Below are positions 1 through 12,021 of a DNA stretch of 64,000 nt, one piece after another; within the stretch, counting starts at the first letter, position 1; the number at the start of each line of letters is the position of its first letter. Source of the DNA: Emmonsiellopsis sp. PD_33 (Eukaryota > Ascomycota > Eurotiomycetes > Onygenales > Ajellomycetaceae); the NCBI GenBank assembly GCA_032988165.1, contig JANTQF010000174.1, positions 1-64,000 on the forward strand. The letters run 5' to 3'. A program made the position numbers and the translations under genes. The notes beneath the pieces are model-generated. The model was given only the letters and a program-made list of their open reading frames with translations, had not been told where the DNA came from and made no database searches.

Positions 1-235
1 TATGGTGGGGGGGTGGGTGGTGGTTGGTGGTGTCGTGGTGGGCGTGGTGGGCGTGGGGGTGTTGGGGGCCTGGGGGGCGGGGGGTGGGTGTGTGGGGGGG
101 GTGGTGGTATGGTTCGGTGTGGGGTTGGGGGGAGGGTGGTGAGGGGAGGGGGAGAGGTTGGGTGGGGGGGGGGGTGGGTGGGGAGGGGGGGGGAGGGTGG
201 TTGTTTGGGTTGCGGGTGTAGATTGTGCGGTGGAT
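1..235. repeat. G-rich (+ strand) low-complexity tract
   Basis: Almost purine-only, T/G-rich plus strand with many runs of three or more G. On the minus strand it is read in frame as a Pro/Thr-rich segment of POP1. Not a telomere: there is no TTAGGG periodicity. Such G runs could form G-quadruplexes (inference). Confidence 0.7.
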
Positions 236-2629
236 TGGGTTGGTGGTGATTTCTTTTTCTTTATGGCTTTGTCTTTCTGCTTGTTTTTGGTGGTGTTCTT
301 TTCTGGGTTGGTATTGGTGGTGGGATCTTCTTGCTTTGAAGGTTGAGCTTTTTCTCCCTCCGTGTCAACGGGTGATGGTTTGACAAGTCGTTCCCAATCG
401 CACGCCCAACCCAGTCCTATCTCCCCCTTCTTCACACCCCCCAAATCAAGACTTTCATACGCAACGCGCTTCTCTCTCGGCTTCCGCTCCCATTCCTTCC
501 TTTTGATATCTCTCTCGCGCATCTCCCATGCCCAACCCGCATTCGTACCCGGGAAATCACCAGGGAACCATGGCTCACCGCATTCAAAAGCCAACTGCTG
601 CTTTTCGACTAAGCCGCCAAACCGCGGATTGCCCCCGGACGACAAGGGGTAGTACATTATCAAGTACCACACAGGAAGGAGACATTTCCATGGTAAAAGA
701 ACGGTGTAGGTACCCTGTGAGTTTCCCACGCTGGCGGTTTTTGGACGGGACGCAAGAACGAGGGCAGGGATTTTGGGATCGGCAGGTTTTGGAGACGGAT
801 ATTCACCTGGCGGAGCAAGGGTTTTTCGGCGGTTGATTGCCTTTTGGCTGGGGAGGAGGCGGGAGGCTGTGAGTCGGGCGGGACGAGAGAAGATATCTGG
901 TTTTAGCTGGGTGGAGTCCGGAGGCCATGAAGATAGGAGAATTGCGAGGTCGTCTGAACTGGTGTCGGAGGATGGTGGCTTGATGGTTCGAGGGGGATGG
1001 TGGAGGCGGGGGTCAGAGATGTTGAAGGCTAGCAGAGCATTTTGAGGGAGTGATGCAGAGTTAGTCAGCCCGGCGAGGGATATCCATGTTGCTTCAGGAG
1101 AGCCTTTGGGGAATTGCCTCCCTTCTGGAAGAGGAACCGGTCTGAGGGCGGCCAGCAATGCCTCGGTTGCCCCAGGTCCGGTTATCTCGATGCTTCCGAT
1201 ATCAAATCTAAGATCCTCAACCATGACTTGAGGCTTCTGTATCTTGGCCACTTTCAACAGATCCTCCCAAACCTGCAAGAACGCCGAAGGGTGGACTCGT
1301 AGAAACATCCTCCGCTTGGTCTTCTTCTTCCCCTTTGCCGCAATGGTACCAGCATCAGCCATCTCAACATCCTCATCTACCTTCTCCGCACACCAAACAA
1401 GAGTAACCGGCGCGATAGCTCGCTTCTCCCCCTCGATTTCAAAAACCCATACCTCCAAACTCCTCGTCCCAGCCCTCCACTTCCTCCCCCTACCCCCCCA
1501 CGCCTCATCCCCGCCAACGCCTAAGGCCCTAAACACTCCTTCCAAACTCGACTCCACCCCCTCCAATCCAATCGTCGAAATATAACTCATATCCCACGCA
1601 ACCGCGCCCCTCGCCCCACTAGCCCGATGGGTAGGTCTATAACTCTTCTCCGTCGGACTCAATGGCACCGCAAACCTCCACAGCGGCTCCTTGGGACTCG
1701 TCATATGCGCTCTCTTCGCATGGAACATGTGCGTAGGTAGCCATGTCTTGCATTTTTGCCGTTTCTTAAATTTTGACTGTGGCTTTTCAGGGTGTGAGAG
1801 TTTGTTCTTTTTTATTTTGGGTACGCGCGGCGCGATATCGATGGTGTGTAGGGGGGTTCCGTCGGGTCCTTGGAGGGGAGGAGGAGCTGCGTCGGCAGCA
1901 GCCTTTTTGGCAGCCCGTTTAGCTTTCGAACGCGCGTTTTGACCCTGTAGTCGTCTTGCGGTTTCTAATCGTAATCGGAGGAGCTTGGACGGTTTGCGTC
2001 GTCGAGCCGTTACCGTGGGCGTGTTATCTTCAATCATCTATAATTGCAACTCGTTTCAGCAAACATAGCCCCGCAAAATACCATGCTCAAAATATGCATA
2101 AAAAAAGAATCAGATAGGAAAGAAAAAAGCAAAAACCCACCTCCCTCTTCGCCCTCGCCCTCAACCGCGTCGGCACCCTCGTAACATTATGACTCGCCGT
2201 CCTCCTCCTCAGACTGATAGGAACCTTCTGAAACGCCCTCGAGGCCAGCGCGTTCTTCGAACTGCGGATGCCGGCCTCGAGCGCGCGAATCTCAAACTCC
2301 CGCGCCGCGACAAAGGCGGCCACGTCGAGCTCGCCGGTCTTGGAGAGCGCGGCGTCGGAGCTCTGCACGGCCAATTTGCGCGCATCGTAGGTCTTGGCAC
2401 GTTTGCGGGCGGCGGTTGCAGGGTCGGACGCGGGGGATTTGCGTTTCGGGGCTGCGGCGGCGCCTTTGGGGCCCATTGGGGGCGGTTTGGGAGGGATGGG
2501 TATTGCGAGGCGTTTGGTGGGCGGGGTTGGAGTTGGTGTGTTTTTTGGAGGAGTTGGAGATAGATGTTTTTGTGGCTGCGTGTGAAGGCTTGGCGTCGGA
2601 GAGCTTTGCTTTGGGGGATTCTCAACCAT
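1..2629 (-). CDS. POP1: RNase P/MRP subunit POP1 (3' end beyond window)
   Basis: Large protein subunit of RNase P and RNase MRP, needed for tRNA 5' processing and rRNA maturation in the nucleus/nucleolus. Exon 1 is 2629-2141; a 103-nt intron (donor GTGGGT, acceptor TATAG) joins it to exon 2, 2037 to beyond base 1. The join gives the POP1 block AKRE-MIEDNTPTVTARRRKPSK. Further family hallmarks are ASHNVTRVPTRLRARAKRE in exon 1, KTWLPTHMFHAKRAHM (about 1680-1750) and the POPLD block LLPWKCLLPVWY...YYPLSSGGNPRFGGL followed by GEPWFPGDFPGT (about 540-700). The N-terminus is Pro/Lys rich. After POPLD the frame enters a Lys-rich and then Pro/Thr-rich low-complexity stretch at 1-330. The frame stays open to base 1, so the C-terminal domain and stop lie outside the window. 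Identity is firm; only the end is missing. Confidence 0.95.
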
Positions 2630-2969
2630 GACTTGTTTGTATAGTTATATAGAGATATATATCTATATATATTTGTTTACACGTTTCGAGGGGCTTTTTA
2701 TTGCTTTGTTTAACTACCTAATCGTGCGGAGCTCACTTTTCTCCTTCTACTTTGGATTTCTATATCAGCTCAGCAGCAGGCTGGATTCCGACAGTGACAG
2801 GATCCATCATATCATTGCAAGACTGTATGTTGATTTACGACCTCAATTGATTGCTTGCTGCGGTAATTCTTCTTCTGTTTATCAAATAGTATGCAGTTGC
2901 TTTGGTCTATCCGTCTTGTTGCTTTGCCTGGACATAACCGGACATCCCCCGATATCCACCATTCCGAGT
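2630..2969. other. intergenic, likely POP1 promoter
   Basis: About 340 nt between the POP1 start and the peroxiredoxin stop, both on the minus strand. It contains an AT-alternating stretch (about 2639-2672). No coding signal. Confidence 0.5.
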
Positions 2970-3852
2970 CTACAGCTTGGACAGAACAGCATCTGCGCTC
3001 GACACCTATACAAATATTTAGTAAGTCCTCCTTGGAACAATATGCGAAATGACGAAATTCATGGACTCACCGTGACGTCCCGAGCAGGCTCCTTCTCCGC
3101 ATAAACCACCTTCCCATGGTCAATGACGAGAGCATATCGAGCAGTCCGCTCGCCCAGGGTCCAGCCAATGTTCTTGGAGAAGGCCGTATCCGCGTCACTC
3201 AGGAAGAGCTAGAATAGTTTACCCTTGTCAGTTCTGTGTTTTCAATCTTCAATTTAGTGTTTGAAGAAGGTGGATGCTCGAAATTGGCTTACGATATCGT
3301 CTCCCTTGATGTTGTTCGCCTTGCCCCATGCGCTCATAACGAAGGGGTCGTTGTATGCAATGACGGCCACGACGTCGACACCCTTGCCCTTGAGCTGGGG
3401 GAGTTTCTCGATGTACCCGGGGAGGTGTCGTGCAGAGCAGCCGGGGGTGAATGCGCCTAATGAACCGTGTCGTCAGTGTTGTACAAGGAATGGCAAAACG
3501 CCAAATTATCCTGCCGGAACATGATGGGCGGGGATTATCGCTTCTCATCTATTGGCGGGGATGGTTATCGAGGGAAGGCCGTTGACGTACCTGGGACAGC
3601 GAAAAGGACGACTTTCTTATCCGCCCATTCCTTGGAGGCGTCGTACAACTGGGGGATACCGCAGGCCGTGATGTCTCCCTTCTCTTCAGTCCAGGGGATA
3701 TATCTACCATCAACGGCATGAATTAGTAATTGGACTATTTGTTTGTGGTTTGGAGCTCAACTTGGCCGCGGGGGGGACGAAAAGGAAAACAAAGGACCTC
3801 ACGGGAATTTGACGTCGGCGGGGAAGTCATCGCCAGCCTTGAGAGGAGCCAT
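2970..3852 (-). CDS. Peroxiredoxin, PMP20/Asp f 3 type
   Basis: Thioredoxin-fold peroxidase of the Prx5/PMP20 (AhpC/TSA, redoxin) family that reduces H2O2 and alkyl peroxides; fungal members include the allergen Asp f 3. Five exons: 3852-3803, 3703-3591, 3456-3293, 3208-3071, 3005-2970. They total 501 nt, 166 aa plus stop, the usual family length. Phases agree at each join. Conserved features are GDITACGIP with Cys31, the peroxidatic motif GAFTPGCSARHLPGYI with Cys61, SAWGKAN, and DILFLSDADTAFSKNIGW. The protein ends VLSKL; the last three residues SKL are an apparent PTS1-like peroxisomal tail, though the family is also reported in the cytosol. The start gives MAPLKAGDDFPADVKF, matching family N-termini. 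Confidence 0.95.
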
Positions 3853-4319
3853 CTTGTGCTGGACAGGAAATCGGAAGCGTCCGGTTGACACCTGAGTTGT
3901 TTATAGGATATGGATGGGGATATCTAGTAGCAGAGAACAGTGAGTCTTGATTACCCCACGGACAGGCAAGGGGCGGACACCGACTGATTTACAGCGTATT
4001 TTCAAGAGTGAGAGAGTACAGCCAAGAGGAAGACAATGTCAGTCCACAGGAGAATTGCTTGACGGCGGTGAAAAGAAGTCTGTTGTCTGTCCCTTGTTCG
4101 CGCGTCAGCCGGTGATATCACGACATCCGAGAACCGGCCATAGCCACCAGGTACCCCTCCACCTGTTTTTGTATGCGGAGGTACTTTGCTCGTGTGGCCC
4201 GTCGGACCTGCCCCACCACAACAATGCTCAACATCATCCCTCAACCTCTACTTCGCCAACTGTGCTGGACATACCGAACCTTTCGCTCCAATACTCCCCC
4301 CGGCAGAATACTCAGTCAA
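3853..4319. other. intergenic, peroxiredoxin upstream region
   Basis: About 470 nt between the peroxiredoxin start and the NLR stop. Short open frames here are not protein-like. Presumed promoter plus NLR 3' UTR. Confidence 0.4.
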
Positions 4320-7300
4320 TCAGTCGAGAGAGCAATATCCGTCTTCTTCCCAGACACTCATATCTGTCATTTCCTTCCCCTTGTCGTCCGCGTTGGTGTC
4401 GCTGCGCGTAGTGCCTCTACCGAGGACAGCTTCCAGCGCCTTCAAATCTAGCTTCAGCAGCGTGACAAGCCCAGATCGATGTCCATGGGCCAGCATGTTT
4501 CCTTTCTGACCGAAACCAAGGGACTTGCGGTCGGGCGGGAGCAACAGGACTCTTTCATCTCCGTAAAAGACCCAGCTATGAGAACGATCGATGCCAAATT
4601 CCTTCAACTCATTTTTGTCATTTTTCGGGGTTTCTTCTACGATATGAGTCTCCGCTGTGTGGTGGTTCCCCCGGATCTCCCATCTTTGTTTTGAATTCCT
4701 TGCTTTTCCTACCAAATAATTGCCGTCTTCTGTGAAATACACATCGTCGACGCAAGTTTTGAGGTCGTGGAAGTCACCTTCCAGTTTTCCGGTTGTCGTA
4801 TCCCACAATCGCACGTTTCCACCATGCGCACCGGTGGCTAGCAGATGGCCACTGGGTGAGAAGGCCACCTGTTCCACCCAGCTGGAGTGGCCCGTTAGCG
4901 ATTGCTGGGAAGTGATATCCCATACCATCACAGTGCGGTCCGGACACCCCACAGCAACCGACTGACCATCGGGGGAAATTGCAGCGGCAAATAATCGATC
5001 TGCGATATAGGTTCCGTGAATGCTTTCCAGTGCTTTACTTGTCTCTTCGTCACATAGGCGTAGAAGATGTTTTTTTGATTTCTCTGCGGCCCTGTAAAGT
5101 GGTGCAGACCCTTTCCTATCTTTATGGGGGGAACTGGGACGTTTTTTCGCCGCATTGGATGATGTCGCGACCCACCTCCTTACAGTGCCATCCATTGAAC
5201 CCGATAATAGTTCTTCACTATCCAGGGTGAATCTTAGCGTCATAATCCAGGATGTGTGTTCATGAAAGCACTGCAATTCTGTCGCTGTTTGAATATCCCA
5301 TATCCGGATAGTTTTATCATACGATCCAGACGCCAATAGTCTATACTTTCTCGAGAAGGCTAACGTTTCGACTTTTTTGGAATGGCCCATGAGTTCGAAG
5401 CACTCTTTCCCCTGTTGAACGTCCCACAGCCGAATCGTGCCATCGTCCAGGCCTGAAGCCAGTATATTTCCACTGGGCGCGAACTCCACGACACGGACGC
5501 CGTTTCCACTATTGTCGAGTTCCCAAGAGAGGTCGTTGGTGTCTGTGTCCCACAGACTTATTTCACCATTCTTAGATCCACAGGCCAGATACCTCCCATC
5601 GGGGGAAAAAGCTACAGTGAGAATTTTGTTGGTAGTGACCGTTTCGGCAGTGACGTTTTTCCGATTTTTTATATCAAAAATATACAGTGTCCCTGTCGTT
5701 GATCCGCCGGCCAACCTTAGCCCGTCGCTATCAAAAGCCACGGCTTCAATTTCGTCGTCCCAACATTCGAGCACATCAATCGCCGTCCCGCACTCAACGT
5801 CCCAGAGGCGCATTGATCCATCATGCGACCCCGAAACAAGCAGCTTGTTGTCTGGCGAGAATGCTACCCCCGGGATTAAGTCCTCATGGCCGTCCAGGTG
5901 CCGCGGATCGGTGACTGTCCCGTTGGGCATAGATCCAAAAGTAATACAACTAATGTATTTTTCCTCCTCGGTGGAAAACAGCCGTCTGATTGCGCTCCTA
6001 TCGCTGCTAAAAATCAATGCCGAGCTATAAATCTGCAGAGGTGCGGTTTCAAGAATGGCTCTGAACCTCTGGATGAAGTATTTGGTATCCGCAACCAAGA
6101 TAAGAAGGTTTGTTCTCTTTTGGCTTCGCTAAGAGCCACATTCGTCAGCTATTTAATGAGTTTGTTGGGACCGATAAACTTGAAACTTACCCGATATGTT
6201 ACCCACGCGACTACGCTGATAATCACATATACGTACCAAACTAACATGACCAATGCGAGATTGGAAGGTACGTGGTATTCAGCACGTTTCAAGCTGATTT
6301 TCAGCCAGCGCTCAGGTGGAACTGCGGCTAAGCTATTTTTCAGCTGCACTTTCAAGCCCTATTTCCCACAACACTGTGAGTGAAATAATAAACACCAATA
6401 TGTTTTTTTAATGGAAGAAGGATCTCACCTGGAGCATTAAATCCAGTCTCTTGACTGACTCTTCTCCTTTTGAAATTTCCCCGAGTATGCTGAGAGCCTC
6501 CAACCAGTGTAACAAATGGTTTTGAAGGAATATATGGACGTTCCCCCCGTCATATAGGCCGATTTCTTGATCATATCGATGACAGGCATGGGAGAGGTGG
6601 TATACCCAAAAACAACAAGGATATCGGATTGGCAACAATATCTTCATCTGATCCTGTCCGATCTCATCTCTGAAGATCCCTGGAGTCCTTAGATTACAAA
6701 TATCCTTCCTCAGCATTCTGGACATGCCTTGAAGAGACCGAGAAACAATTTTCCCATGTTCTTTCTTTGCATTCACGTCGAAAATCCGTACAGACGTCTG
6801 AGAGCTCAAGTACTCTTTGGCGGATGAATGGATAAAGTATACAAAATGATTGCGGACCACGAGTAAGGGACTGCAATTGGTCACTCGTTTGCTCAAGATT
6901 TCCGGAAACGATAGAAGCTCCTGATCCATACCGTTGATAATGGCCTGTTCCTTAAGGTGTAATCGGCGCTGGGCTAACAAGACTGTGGATATGATCTGTC
7001 TTGCATCTTCGTCCGCCCGTACCTTTTCAATCATTTGTCTATAAAGTGGCCAGAGCCCCGACGGCATATTGTTGAGGATTTCGTTCAATATGCCAGATGT
7101 TTCCCATGTCGCCCTTCTTTTGAGTTCGCGACAGGCCAATGCAACCCAGAGAAAGGTTCCTTCGGATTTTTCTCGAAGGAAGTCGCGCAGCTGATCTAAC
7201 TGGGTGCCTGTAAGGGATGGCCAACAACATTTGAATTCCGATATCTTCGAATCGATGTAGTTAGCCACTCCTTGCGAAACTTGGTGATGGGCCGATTCGT

Positions 7301-9095
7301 CGAAGTCGACTATCAGAGCTTCGTGACCTGGTACGTCTATCATCATCATGTCCAGCTCAGTCCTAGGTTGGCTTGTAAGAAGCCATCTGCCCTTTAATTT
7401 CCCGGCCGCGGAATCGCCTTTGATTAACCCCAAAAGTTGGCCGAGTTGGAAGTCGCTTCCATAACCCGCGTTGACGATACTCTCATCTAAAGCGTCGATC
7501 AAGAAGTATACATTTTGATTTGGGAATGATTCCAGCATTTCGTTGAGAACCCGCCATAATCGGAAGACGGTTCTCCGGTCTTGGATTGCCATTTTATCGG
7601 TGATGTCAAATTCGTTCATGAGGGGTGTTATGAGCGACTTCTTACTTTTTATTAATCGGTAAATGAGACTCCCGATGGCCGAAAGCGAATGGTTGAGTCT
7701 GCTCTCCGTATTTTGGCAAAAGTGATACGCCACGACCCCTGGCCTTGGATAGGAGCACTTTGATAGCTCGTTCACCAGCCCGGTTACCATCGTCGTCTTG
7801 CCCTTCCCGGCCCCGCCTTTGATGAGAATTAGTCGAGGTCCATGGTCACCGCGCCAGGCCGAAAATGATTTGTTTCTTAAGAACCACGAATATGCACTTG
7901 GGAGTAAGACATTTTCCGTCTCTATCCTAATCTTATCGTCCTCGGGGTCGGATATCCCAGCTGCCCGGAGCCAACGCAAGCATTCTTTAAAGCCATGATG
8001 GTGATGATCCGGGATTTGTCGAGTTTCCATTCGTTGCAGAGGTGGAGTGGTGGAGAGCATTGCTTTTGCGAACCCTGCGGCTGCAGCCGCAGCATAAGGC
8101 TGCCAGATCTTGTTCTTGTGAGAGTCACAGTAATCTGATATCCCTCTGATGACCACACCAGAGTGATCATTCAAAAACCCTGCGGCTTCCATTTCAAAGC
8201 AAAGGACTCCTGGAAGATCTCTGCTGACTTCATCTCGCTTTGTGGCATCTTTGATTAGTCTATTTCCAGATGCAATCAACCCATACCACACTGCTACTCC
8301 GTCCGAGTCTGTAGTCCGCGGTCCACGAACTATTTGCTTTTGCCTGTCGCAACCAGAGCAGCAAGGAAAGCTAGAACGTGAGAATTTCGGGACCTGATGC
8401 TCATAATCATGCGGGAAAAGAATGTCGGTAGCGGATGGGGGCCGCTGATAAGTTGTGCTCAAATTCGGATTTTGCTGGAGAGCCATGGATATGTACTCTT
8501 GAACCTGGTTGCGCCCATTTATGTCATGCTTTGACTGCATGTAGGTGAGTATGCTTAGCCACTGGCTTCCCGGCGCCTTGAGGGACCCCATCCGCTCAGT
8601 CCCGGTCACCTTCTCTTTCACCATGTCGTATTGTATTACTGCCGCTTGTTCGCTTGTTGGAACGCCCACCACTACATCCCCCAGGCGAATGTCATTGTCC
8701 GGACTAGGCACGCCCCCTCCAATACCAACTAGTAATCGTAGGTGTATCGATTTGAACGTTTCAGTTAACCTTGTGATTGTTGCCGCGGCCACTGCAATCC
8801 CACGGGATCCCGGACAAGCAATAACCACATTATGGCCTTGGATATCGCCTAGGATGTAGCGACCTGTGTCTTTCTGTTGAACGGGGGAGTCGTGTTCGTG
8901 GTCGAGCATTATTTGGACGGCAGTGAACTCGACTCCGAGGGGACATATTATTGCAACAGTGTAGTCGTCTAAAGATAAGCATTTCCCTCGGTGGGATGCC
9001 ATGTTGACTGTATTCTGGGGGATGTCGCTTTCTGATTGAAACAATAGCGGTTCAGCAACCCAGAACGGCTTCTCGCCATCTGATCTGAAATCCAT
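4320..9095 (-). CDS. NLR-like protein: nucleoside phosphorylase-like, NACHT, WD40
   Basis: Fungal NOD-like receptor of the PNP_UDP-NACHT-WD40 class; members are linked to non-self recognition and programmed cell death, function here unproven. Exon 1 is 9095-6429 (889 codons) and exon 2 is 6128-4320 (603 codons), about 1491 aa. Order: phosphorylase-like domain (about 40-350; YTVAIICPLGVEF, LLVGIGGGVPSP, GVLCFEMEAAG, VIRGISDYCDSHK), NACHT with Walker A GGAGKGKTT near residue 430 and Walker B NVYFLIDALDES near 530, a helical linker ending ETAPLQIYSSALIF, then about eight WD40 repeats (SGSHDGSMRLWD, ASGLDDGTIRLWD, ASGSYDKTIRIWD). The exon join LDLMLQ-RSQKRT over a 300-nt intron is inferred. An in-frame ATG at about 9003 (MASHRGKCLSLDDY) is an alternative start. 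The repeats are diverged, not the near-identical hypervariable kind. Confidence 0.85.
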
Positions 9096-10563
9096 AAGAG
9101 GGTTAATAAAGAAAAGTCCATTGCGGGCGGGGGCAGTCCCAGAGAAACCTGCGGCTCAGGTAACTTATGTAGTTAATTGGACATGAACAGTTTTCTTCCC
9201 GCTGGCATAAATTTTGATCCTACCCAAGCCCCATTTCTGGTTGTCCTCTAATAAGTGATCCTGACTTCCACTCTGCACATACGTGGACGTGGAAGATTGG
9301 CCTGCCCCATGATAGTATACAGGATGTTCATCTGTCTGTTGCTGATGCGTAGAGAGTGGCATGGCAGGCTGAGGAATGGCAGGCAAAGACCCGGGCTCTT
9401 TTAACAATTTCATATCGTCCTATTATTACTGAAAAATAGTTCAATACTATCAATTAAAAAGAAACTGTATTACCTCCTTTCCCAATGACATCCCATTGCA
9501 CCATGTACGGCAGGGCGGTAATGTTTATCATCCTTAAAGTTATTTATAAAACTCTATAGAAAGGATTTCCTCATTATATCTATTTCATACTCTTTCCTCT
9601 CTACCACACTTCATCCTTACCCCCTTTTCATCTGAAGAGAGTAAATAGTTAGTACCTTTAACCTTGAAAAACTTGAAGATTCGGCCAGTTCTTTCCCGTT
9701 TCCAAATAGAAAGGAGCAACAAATGCCTTTAAACCTCTGATAAGTCGCGCCTTCCCTTTTAAAGGGCATAAAAAGAAACTGGGCCGTTGCTCGTTCCTTC
9801 CTCCTGTTTATCTAGTAGTTAGTTAGCCTTGGTAGATTTGAAAATTAGGAAAGACCGGGATGTCTGCCAGGGCTTAGGTACTCTGTCTTCGGATGAAGAG
9901 CTCGTTGTGATGATTTGAAGATATCAAAATGGGTGGGTGAAGACTCGGGTGTTTATTTAATCCACGGCTTGAAAGTTGAAGACTTTCTCGATTGACCTTG
10001 AGTCAGGTTTGGTGGCTGGTTATGAGCAGTCTTACGCAGTGCGGCTGTTGGCGCCGCTAGGTTGAGATATTTCTAGCCACTAACTCCGGGGAAGGCTGAA
10101 GCGGGTTATTTATGATGCAGTGGTTAGTTAGGAACTTGGGGTGTGCGATGCAGGGGACGTTCAGGGGTACACCCCTGCTTAGATTGCAGCGGAAGTCGCT
10201 AATAAATGTGCCATGGCTGGGAGAAATGGGAAGTGATAAACCCATGCCATGTACATATGGGGCGCGCGCTGCGGTCGTGAGAAGTGATGGTAAAATGCAG
10301 TTTGTGTGGCGGCGTGGCGGTGTGAATTTGGGCATTATTGTTGGTGGGCGGGTACTGGGAGTACGGACCTGGGTTTGATGTTTGTAACTTGGGAGTATAT
10401 GGCATGGTATATGGTTGACTGGTAAAAAGAAGGCAAGCTGAAGGAAAAGAAACCGATGAAATAACCAAAACGCCGCCTGGGTGTCTATATATAACTGTAC
10501 AAACAGAATGTGAATAAAAGGAACACTGGTAAGATCCCAGAATGAAAGACAGCCACTTGCCCT
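9096..10563. other. intergenic region with possible extra NLR 5' exon
   Basis: About 1.5 kb. A minus-strand open frame at 9413-9165 begins MKLLKEPGSLPAIPQP. It contains a GTATGT donor near 9284 that could splice, in frame, to an acceptor TTTCAG just inside the NLR first exon. The rest (9414-10563) holds no supported gene; it should include the NLR promoter and the 3' end of the next gene. Confidence 0.35.
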
Positions 10564-12021
10564 TCACCTCCTGGTAATCAGCAAAAACACAATGAAAAGG
10601 TCATAAAGCATAAAAAACGTCGATAAAACCCGTGGCCCGCCCAAATATACACTTCTCATGAAGAGCAACATCATAGCAGTTGCCACTCTCATCCGTAGAA
10701 GCGCAGCCGCAGTGCGCTTGACGTCTTGGAGCAGCGGATCATAAAAGGGCGGGTTCAACAACTCAAGCCAATGATCATGTAAACTGTTGTGCTTCGTGTT
10801 ATCGAACAGTTCGGCGTTATTAAACCGTTTCTCCCAATATTCGTCAAGCTTGCCTTGCTCGTCGTACGGGCGGTGGTCATGAAGCCAGTCTCTCCATTTA
10901 GCAGCGACCTCGTTTGCTCTCGTCGCGTCAATCTCGAACCACTCGGTTTTGCCTTTTTCTAGCTTTTCCTTTTGTTTTCCCTCTTTATTCCTTTGAGGGC
11001 TTGCTAGTTCAGGATTTGGCGTATATTTTGACGTACGCCGATGGTTTCGGAGCTCTTCGTGTGTTAACTCCTCACTAAACCGAAAGTGTATGAATTTTTT
11101 GTGTGTCCTATGTGATTGGAAATGTATGGTTCCAAATTCTCCCGTGCAACTATCTCTCTTCCCTCCCTTCGAGCCCCTGATTTCGTTCAAGCGCTCCTCA
11201 ATAGATCTGTGGGTATGACCGATCTTACAGTGATCTGGACTTTGTTTTCGAGTGAATACGTAAGTGTATCCAGCATCGAGTTTCGTTTCGCGTTTTGAAA
11301 GAAGAAGCTCCTTGATCTTAACATCGATGTTGCATAGTGGAAGGTCATTCTGGTCGATTTTGTCGAAATTGGGGGCTTGGGCATTCTCACTGGCTTCGAT
11401 TTCATGCCCAAGTCGTGGGCTACCAGAGTTTGAACCACTGCTAGATATATTTGCACCATGGCCATCTGCGGTATTCGGACGCGATTCGGACGGGTCTGAG
11501 TCAGTGCTTCCGGCACCCCTTCTGGAGACCCTCTCTACGCACGGCGATTCCGGTGCATTATCAGATTTCGTGCTGGATAAGTTAAAACTCGAAGCTGGAG
11601 AGGTCGATGGTGTCGTCAGGTCGATAATAGAATCCGAAGGTGTTGCGGGTGCTGAAGAGTCTGACGAATCGGGGGAGGACGGAATATAAATAGGGCGGGT
11701 CCGAGTCGTGCCGGGTGTCGCTGGTATTTCATCCGGGCCGGGTGAAGCGTCCCTTCGCTCTGATTCTCTGGAAAGTTTTCGTTTACAACTCCTTGGTGGG
11801 TCGCTTACTCTCCGTTTGGATTGGCATCGCCCCCTTGGGTCTCGAAGTTTTTCACCTGAAGGGGTTGTAATATCAACATGTGCTTCTTTGTTGCTCGTTG
11901 GATATAGTCCGTGATGACGCTTCGGGCTGCGAGACACTCCGCGTTTCTGTTTCGCCAGTTCATCCTCCGAACTCTCATCCGGGACGGGTAGAAAGATAGA
12001 TTCTGGATCCCTGGGATCCAT
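10564..12021 (-). CDS. T5orf172 (GIY-YIG-like) domain protein with C-terminal membrane segments
   Basis: Single-exon gene, 485 aa. Residues 1-230 are a Ser/Pro/Asp-rich, low-complexity, probably disordered region (IYIPSSPDSSDSS, DSIIDLTTPSTSPASS). From about residue 249 comes GYTYVFTRKQSPDHCKIGHTHRSIEERLNEI. This is the signature of the T5orf172/MUG113-type domain, a GIY-YIG-related nuclease or DNA-binding fold common in fungal proteins of unknown role. The domain continues to about residue 380 with FIHFRFSEEL and KTEWFEID. The C-terminus carries two hydrophobic stretches (ATAMMLLFMRSVYL and STFFMLYDLFIVFLLI) that look like membrane anchors, odd for a DNA-acting fold. Function unknown. Confidence 0.8.
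   Translation of the reverse strand: MDPRDPESIFLPVPDESSEDELAKQKRGVSRSPKRHHGLYPTSNKEAHVDITTPSGEKLRDPRGRCQSKRRVSDPPRSCKRKLSRESERRDASPGPDEIPATPGTTRTRPIYIPSSPDSSDSSAPATPSDSIIDLTTPSTSPASSFNLSSTKSDNAPESPCVERVSRRGAGSTDSDPSESRPNTADGHGANISSSGSNSGSPRLGHEIEASENAQAPNFDKIDQNDLPLCNIDVKIKELLLSKRETKLDAGYTYVFTRKQSPDHCKIGHTHRSIEERLNEIRGSKGGKRDSCTGEFGTIHFQSHRTHKKFIHFRFSEELTHEELRNHRRTSKYTPNPELASPQRNKEGKQKEKLEKGKTEWFEIDATRANEVAAKWRDWLHDHRPYDEQGKLDEYWEKRFNNAELFDNTKHNSLHDHWLELLNPPFYDPLLQDVKRTAAALLRMRVATAMMLLFMRSVYLGGPRVLSTFFMLYDLFIVFLLITRR

Noticed and set aside
1..250. Telomere-like G-rich end
   Set aside because: No TTAGGG units; the minus strand is an open, in-frame continuation of POP1.
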